From an uncultured Acidobacteriaceae bacterium (GTDB taxonomy: Bacteria; Acidobacteriota; Terriglobia; Terriglobales; Acidobacteriaceae), in contig CAINJJ010000030.1 of assembly GCA_903849645.1 (NCBI GenBank), positions 180,751 to 244,750 on the forward strand: 64,000 nucleotides of DNA, given 5' to 3'. Below are positions 61,246-64,000 of the stretch, piece after piece (positions within the stretch are counted from its first letter, which is position 1; each line of letters begins with the position of its first letter). The position numbers were made by a program, and so were the translations under genes. The notes beneath the pieces were generated by a model. It made no database searches and was not told the origin of the DNA. It was given only the letters and a program-made list of their open reading frames with translations.

Positions 61246-61266
61246 ATGCCACAACTTGTGCGGCAT
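61246..61266. promoter_or_regulatory. Imperfect palindrome, probable antitoxin operator
   Basis: Arms ATGCC (61246-61250) and GGCAT (61262-61266), with inner ACAA and TTGT shifted by one base. It lies ten bases before the Xre start, where TA autorepression operators usually are. Inferred from position and symmetry. Confidence 0.5.
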
Positions 61267-61374
61267 TTTGTACCTGAGTTTGAACAGGAGAACAGACATA
61301 TCTCAGGCGAAGCAGGGGCCAAAGCGGCCCGGTTCCATGACCAAGGGCTTGCCCGCAGTCCGTCCTGCGTCCCG

Positions 61375-62418
61375 TTATGGCTCCTGCGCCACCCAATAGT
61401 TGGCCCGGGCGACGATGCGCGCGCCATAGTCCTGCGCCGTCTTCACCCGGATGGTGTGCAGGCCAGGGCTGAGATCGGTGGGACTGAAGGTGATCAGGTA
61501 GCGGTTGCGGGCATGTTTGGCCGCTTCCACCACGCGCTTTTCAAAGCCCTTGTCCCCGGTAAAGGTCTCGTATTCCCCGCCGCTCATGCGGGCGACTTCC
61601 TTGGCCACATTTTTCTTCAGGCTTTGCACGAGCATCAACACGGAAGCAATCACGTTTTCGCCATGAATGTAGCGGTTGTCTCCGTTGTCCTTGATGTCAT
61701 GGAGCAGTTCCGCCTTGACCGGCGAAAAGGAGACGCTGAGCACAAGGACGTCCGAACCACCAATCTTGCGGATCAGCTGATCCGGTTTGGTGTGCTTGCT
61801 GCCGTGGTCGCGCTCCTCGCTGATCAACAGCAGCACACGCCGATAGAGCTTGGGCTGGGTTTCGAGAAGATCCACGGAGTAGCTGACCGCGTCGAGAATG
61901 GCCGAGCCCCCATTGCCCGGCTCCAGCGCCTTGAGCGACTCGTTGACCTCTTCACTGGTGTGGGTAAAGTCCCGGATCAGGTGCGGCTTCGAGTCGAAGC
62001 CCACCAGCGCCGCCTGGCTTCGGCCGTCGGAGAGAAACATGTCGAGCAGGGGGCCGAGTTTGGCCAGCTTGTCGAACTCCAGTTCGCTGACCCCGCCCTC
62101 TTCCACGGCCACCACCAGGGCCACGGGCGCGGTATCCATCTCTTCCTGCACGCGAATCTTCTGCGCGACTCCGTTGTCCTCGAGGATGAAATCCTCCGGC
62201 CTGAGCCCGTAAATGACCTCGCCTCCCGGCCTTTCCACCAGGGTGGGCACCAGCACCTCGCGGGAGTTGACGCGCAGGGTGGGCGCCTCGATCGGGTGGG
62301 CAGCCGGCATGGGTTGGGGTGGCTCCGCGGGCGGAACTTGCTGCGCAGCCGCCGTGCCAGAGATCAGCAGCAGGGCTAACCAGGCAAGGCTATTCCAGCA
62401 AAGCGATTCGAATCTCAT
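61375..62418 (-). CDS. VWFA-related secreted protein (acidobacterial type)
   Basis: 347 residues. Signal peptide (RFESLCWNSLAWLALLLISGTAAAQQ), a short N-terminal domain typical of this group (LRVNSREVLVPTLVERPGGEVIYGLRPEDFILEDNGVAQKIRVQ), then a von Willebrand A-like domain (about 95-280) including ALVGFDSKPHLIRDFT and AILDAVSYSVDLLETQPKLYRRVLLLISEERDHGS. The metal-ion motif DxSxS normally at the first strand (VALVVAVEEGG) is lost. The C-terminus has YLITFSPTDLSPGLHTIRVK. I start at the ATG at 62418; upstream codons run into other sequence. Function unknown. Confidence 0.85.
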   Translation of the reverse strand: MRFESLCWNSLAWLALLLISGTAAAQQVPPAEPPQPMPAAHPIEAPTLRVNSREVLVPTLVERPGGEVIYGLRPEDFILEDNGVAQKIRVQEEMDTAPVALVVAVEEGGVSELEFDKLAKLGPLLDMFLSDGRSQAALVGFDSKPHLIRDFTHTSEEVNESLKALEPGNGGSAILDAVSYSVDLLETQPKLYRRVLLLISEERDHGSKHTKPDQLIRKIGGSDVLVLSVSFSPVKAELLHDIKDNGDNRYIHGENVIASVLMLVQSLKKNVAKEVARMSGGEYETFTGDKGFEKRVVEAAKHARNRYLITFSPTDLSPGLHTIRVKTAQDYGARIVARANYWVAQEP

Positions 62419-62503
62419 CCGGCAAACGGCTCCAAACGAAGGAAGTGCGGCCAATGCGCGGCGGCGCAGGGCCGCGGGAATGCAGGTTCGCTGGATGCCG
62501 GCA

Positions 62504-62728
62504 TCAGGAATGCTTGTGCACTTCGCGATCAAGCCGCCCAATCCAGGCAAGAAAACTCAGCATCTCCCAGCGTGAGGTCCACATAAAGCTCATCACGTCC
62601 TTCGACGTCAGAGTTTCAGCCTTCTTGCCGGAGTAGGTCTCCACGCGCCAGCGCAGAAACTCACTGCGCCAGGGCGCCAGCCGGTGGCCGCGGGTTGCAT
62701 TCCAGAGAAAACGAAGCGGTGCGAACAC
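62504..62728 (-). CDS. Small conserved hypothetical protein (74 aa)
   Basis: Frame FLWNATRGHRLAPWRSEFLRWRVETYSG, then KKAETLTSKDVMSFMWTSRWEMLSFLAWIGRLDRE, rich in Trp and Arg, reminiscent of small conserved proteins I have seen in Acidobacteriota (not confirmed). I choose the GTG at 62728 (GAGG seven bases upstream); the larger open frame to 62914 overlaps the flgL stop. It lies between the VWFA-related gene and flgL on the same strand. No domain assigned. Confidence 0.55.
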   Translation of the reverse strand: MFAPLRFLWNATRGHRLAPWRSEFLRWRVETYSGKKAETLTSKDVMSFMWTSRWEMLSFLAWIGRLDREVHKHS

Positions 62729-62864
62729 GGTGTGTCCTCGCTCCGAGTATAGAACGGCCGCGGGTGCGGTGCCCTGCCGGAAGCCGCGTGGGGCGAAAAG
62801 CCGGGGCACAACGCCGATCAAGATCGAAGGCTGAAAGCAGACATCCGCATCCGGGGCAATCAGT

Positions 62865-63770
62865 TCAGCGGAGCTTGTCAAACAGGCTGCCCGACCCAAG
62901 CTGCGCGATGACATCCTCCAGCGCTGTCTGTTGCGTTGAGGTCAAAGAGAGTTGCGTCGCCACCTGCGCCATATCGGCCTGCATCAGCCCCGTCTGCGCG
63001 GCCGTCAGTTGTGTCTTTTCACTCGCGATTGCATCGGAAGCCGACGTCAGGTGGGTGAGAGAGTTGTCGATCGTCACGCGCTGCTGCGAAAGATAGTTCA
63101 ATGCCGAACTCAGCGCCTGGGTGTCGTTGACGGCCTGCGCCGTGGTCACCGTTCCAGTGGAATAGTCTGCGATCAGGCTGTTCAATGCGCCTAAAACGCT
63201 ATTTGTGCCGCTGGCCGAGAATATCTGATCGCCGGGCACGTTCAGTTGAATCGTCTGGCCGTTGGGCGTATGCAGAAAGTTCACATCCTGGTCGCCGGCG
63301 TAGGTCGTCACTCCCGGAGTGGTCGCATTGGACTGGACGAAGGGGGCCGTCGAGGTCTGTCCGCCGGCAAAGATGTACTGCCCTTGGTAGGATGTGTTTG
63401 CCAGCGACAGCACCTCGTCCAGAATCCCCGCCAACTGGCTCGAAACCGACTTCACGTTGCTGGCATTCATGGTGCCGTTATTGGCGCTGGTGGCCAGCGC
63501 GATGGCCTGGGTCAACTGGCTCACCACGCCGCCCAACGCCGAGTCGGCCACCTGCAACTGCCCCTGCACCAGGCTCGATGACTGCGTGAACGAGTCGTCC
63601 CGTTGCATCTGGCTCAGCAGCAGCACGTTCTCGCCGGAGGCAAGCGGATCCTGGCTCAAGGAGTTCACTCGTACCCCGCTCGACAGCTCCGCCGTCAGTT
63701 GCTGCTGTGACGCCTGCGTCTGATCGAGAGAGTTCACCAGGTTCGCAACGTAATAGGGATCAACCCGCAT
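62865..63770 (-). CDS. flgL: Flagellar hook-filament junction protein FlgL (HAP3)
   Basis: Joins the flagellar hook to the filament. 301 residues, matching the family. The N-terminus MRVDPYYVANLVNSLDQTQASQQQLTAELSSGVRVNSLSQDPLASGENV fits the flagellin-like D0/D1 coiled-coil start, and the C-terminus QTGLMQADMAQVATQLSLTSTQQTALEDVIAQLGSGSLFDKLR is the paired end. Variable central region. GGAGAAAAGCAG precedes the ATG. FlgK is expected to be next to it beyond the right edge, but is not identified in the remaining 230 bases. Confidence 0.93.
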   Translation of the reverse strand: MRVDPYYVANLVNSLDQTQASQQQLTAELSSGVRVNSLSQDPLASGENVLLLSQMQRDDSFTQSSSLVQGQLQVADSALGGVVSQLTQAIALATSANNGTMNASNVKSVSSQLAGILDEVLSLANTSYQGQYIFAGGQTSTAPFVQSNATTPGVTTYAGDQDVNFLHTPNGQTIQLNVPGDQIFSASGTNSVLGALNSLIADYSTGTVTTAQAVNDTQALSSALNYLSQQRVTIDNSLTHLTSASDAIASEKTQLTAAQTGLMQADMAQVATQLSLTSTQQTALEDVIAQLGSGSLFDKLR

Positions 63771-64000
63771 CTGCTTTTCTCCAACTTTCGGCGCGTTCCG
63801 TTTGAGAATCGCCGGGCGTCCGGTTGCGCTTCTCTGGGTTGGCTGCCGCCTCCTGCTCCGCCCTAGGAGACCGTCGGGGATAGCGTTTTCAGGCGAGCGA
63901 ATCGGTATGACGCCGGAGTTGGCGGATTCCTGCTCGCGCAGAGCTTGATGGGGTAGTTGGGCGGTGGTCTGAGCGTGGGGGAGCCGAAGAGGCTTCTCCA
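63771..64000. other. Right-edge region without identified gene
   Basis: 230 bases upstream of flgL. One minus-strand frame stays open from the edge to the flgL start (EKPLRLPHAQTTAQLPHQALRE...), but it lacks FlgK-like sequence and the strong ribosome-binding site before flgL implies a separate start. The other two minus-strand frames have stops. If flgK or another flagellar gene is present, it ends beyond or just within the edge. Confidence 0.4.

Noticed and set aside
63771..64000. FlgK at the right edge
   Set aside because: None of the minus-strand frames shows the FlgK C-terminal pattern; a strong ribosome-binding site separates flgL from any upstream frame.

Overview
The window looks like chromosomal DNA of an Acidobacteriota member, most likely Terriglobia/Acidobacteriaceae. 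This is inferred from the gene types, not from a marker search: a large TonB-dependent receptor with an N-terminal carboxypeptidase-regulatory-like domain, a CRTAC1-type protein (FG-GAP repeats plus ASPIC/UnbV), a 'VWFA-related' secreted protein, an FGE-like fusion, high G+C, and several families of short palindromic repeats between genes. The base is mostly high G+C (one hand-counted 60-base line in hutU is 75%), with a few clearly poorer islands (38-45% in counted lines).

Layout. 1-7.3 kb: the end of an NADH dehydrogenase operon (nuoA), a five-heme cytochrome with TPRs, a PGN_0703-type nuclease-like protein, a TonB receptor and a one-heme cytochrome c. 7.3-12.3 kb: an AraR-like GntR/LacI hybrid regulator and a fructokinase/CRTAC1 operon; the regulator and operon promoters carry almost the same 16-bp palindrome. 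12.5-15.7 kb: pilT and then a low-G+C two-gene cassette (SMC/OLD-like ATPase plus a small TOPRIM-like protein), the best defence-system candidate. 15.9-23.2 kb: histidine degradation (hutU, hutI, ftcD) with usp, an AI-2E family permease and a methyltransferase in between. 23.2-31.5 kb: sugar transferase, an outer-membrane-type protein, a mazG-GNAT-menC-like operon, prepilin peptidase, a repeat-rich gap with a nested MITE-like insertion, a TPR lipoprotein-like gene, and a SET-domain methyltransferase. 31.7-36.6 kb: dnaX, ybaB and recR, with a low-G+C DUF2335 cassette inserted after dnaX and an MBL-fold hydrolase before recR.

36.6-42.5 kb: a PadR-controlled membrane protein and a sugar operon (GRP permease, ribokinase, FGE-like fusion). 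42.6-50 kb: CoA-binding protein, prfB with its programmed +1 frameshift, a glycosyltransferase and an O-antigen ligase/polymerase, signal peptidase I, a secreted TrbI-like protein and a beta-lactamase-fold hydrolase. 50-56.8 kb: murQ, a CBM9/DUF5916 outer membrane protein, murA, a small unknown and a GGDEF diguanylate cyclase. 56.9-61.2 kb: rpsO and pnp with a structured leader, then a RES/Xre toxin-antitoxin pair. 61.4-64 kb: a VWFA-related protein, a small unknown and flgL.

No tRNA, rRNA, CRISPR array or complete insertion sequence was recognised. Large open frames opposite the genes (for example under the TonB receptor, pnp, the CRTAC1 protein and the DUF5916 protein) are artefacts of high G+C. 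Start codons were chosen from ribosome-binding sites, signal peptides and family N-termini; where they are uncertain this is stated.
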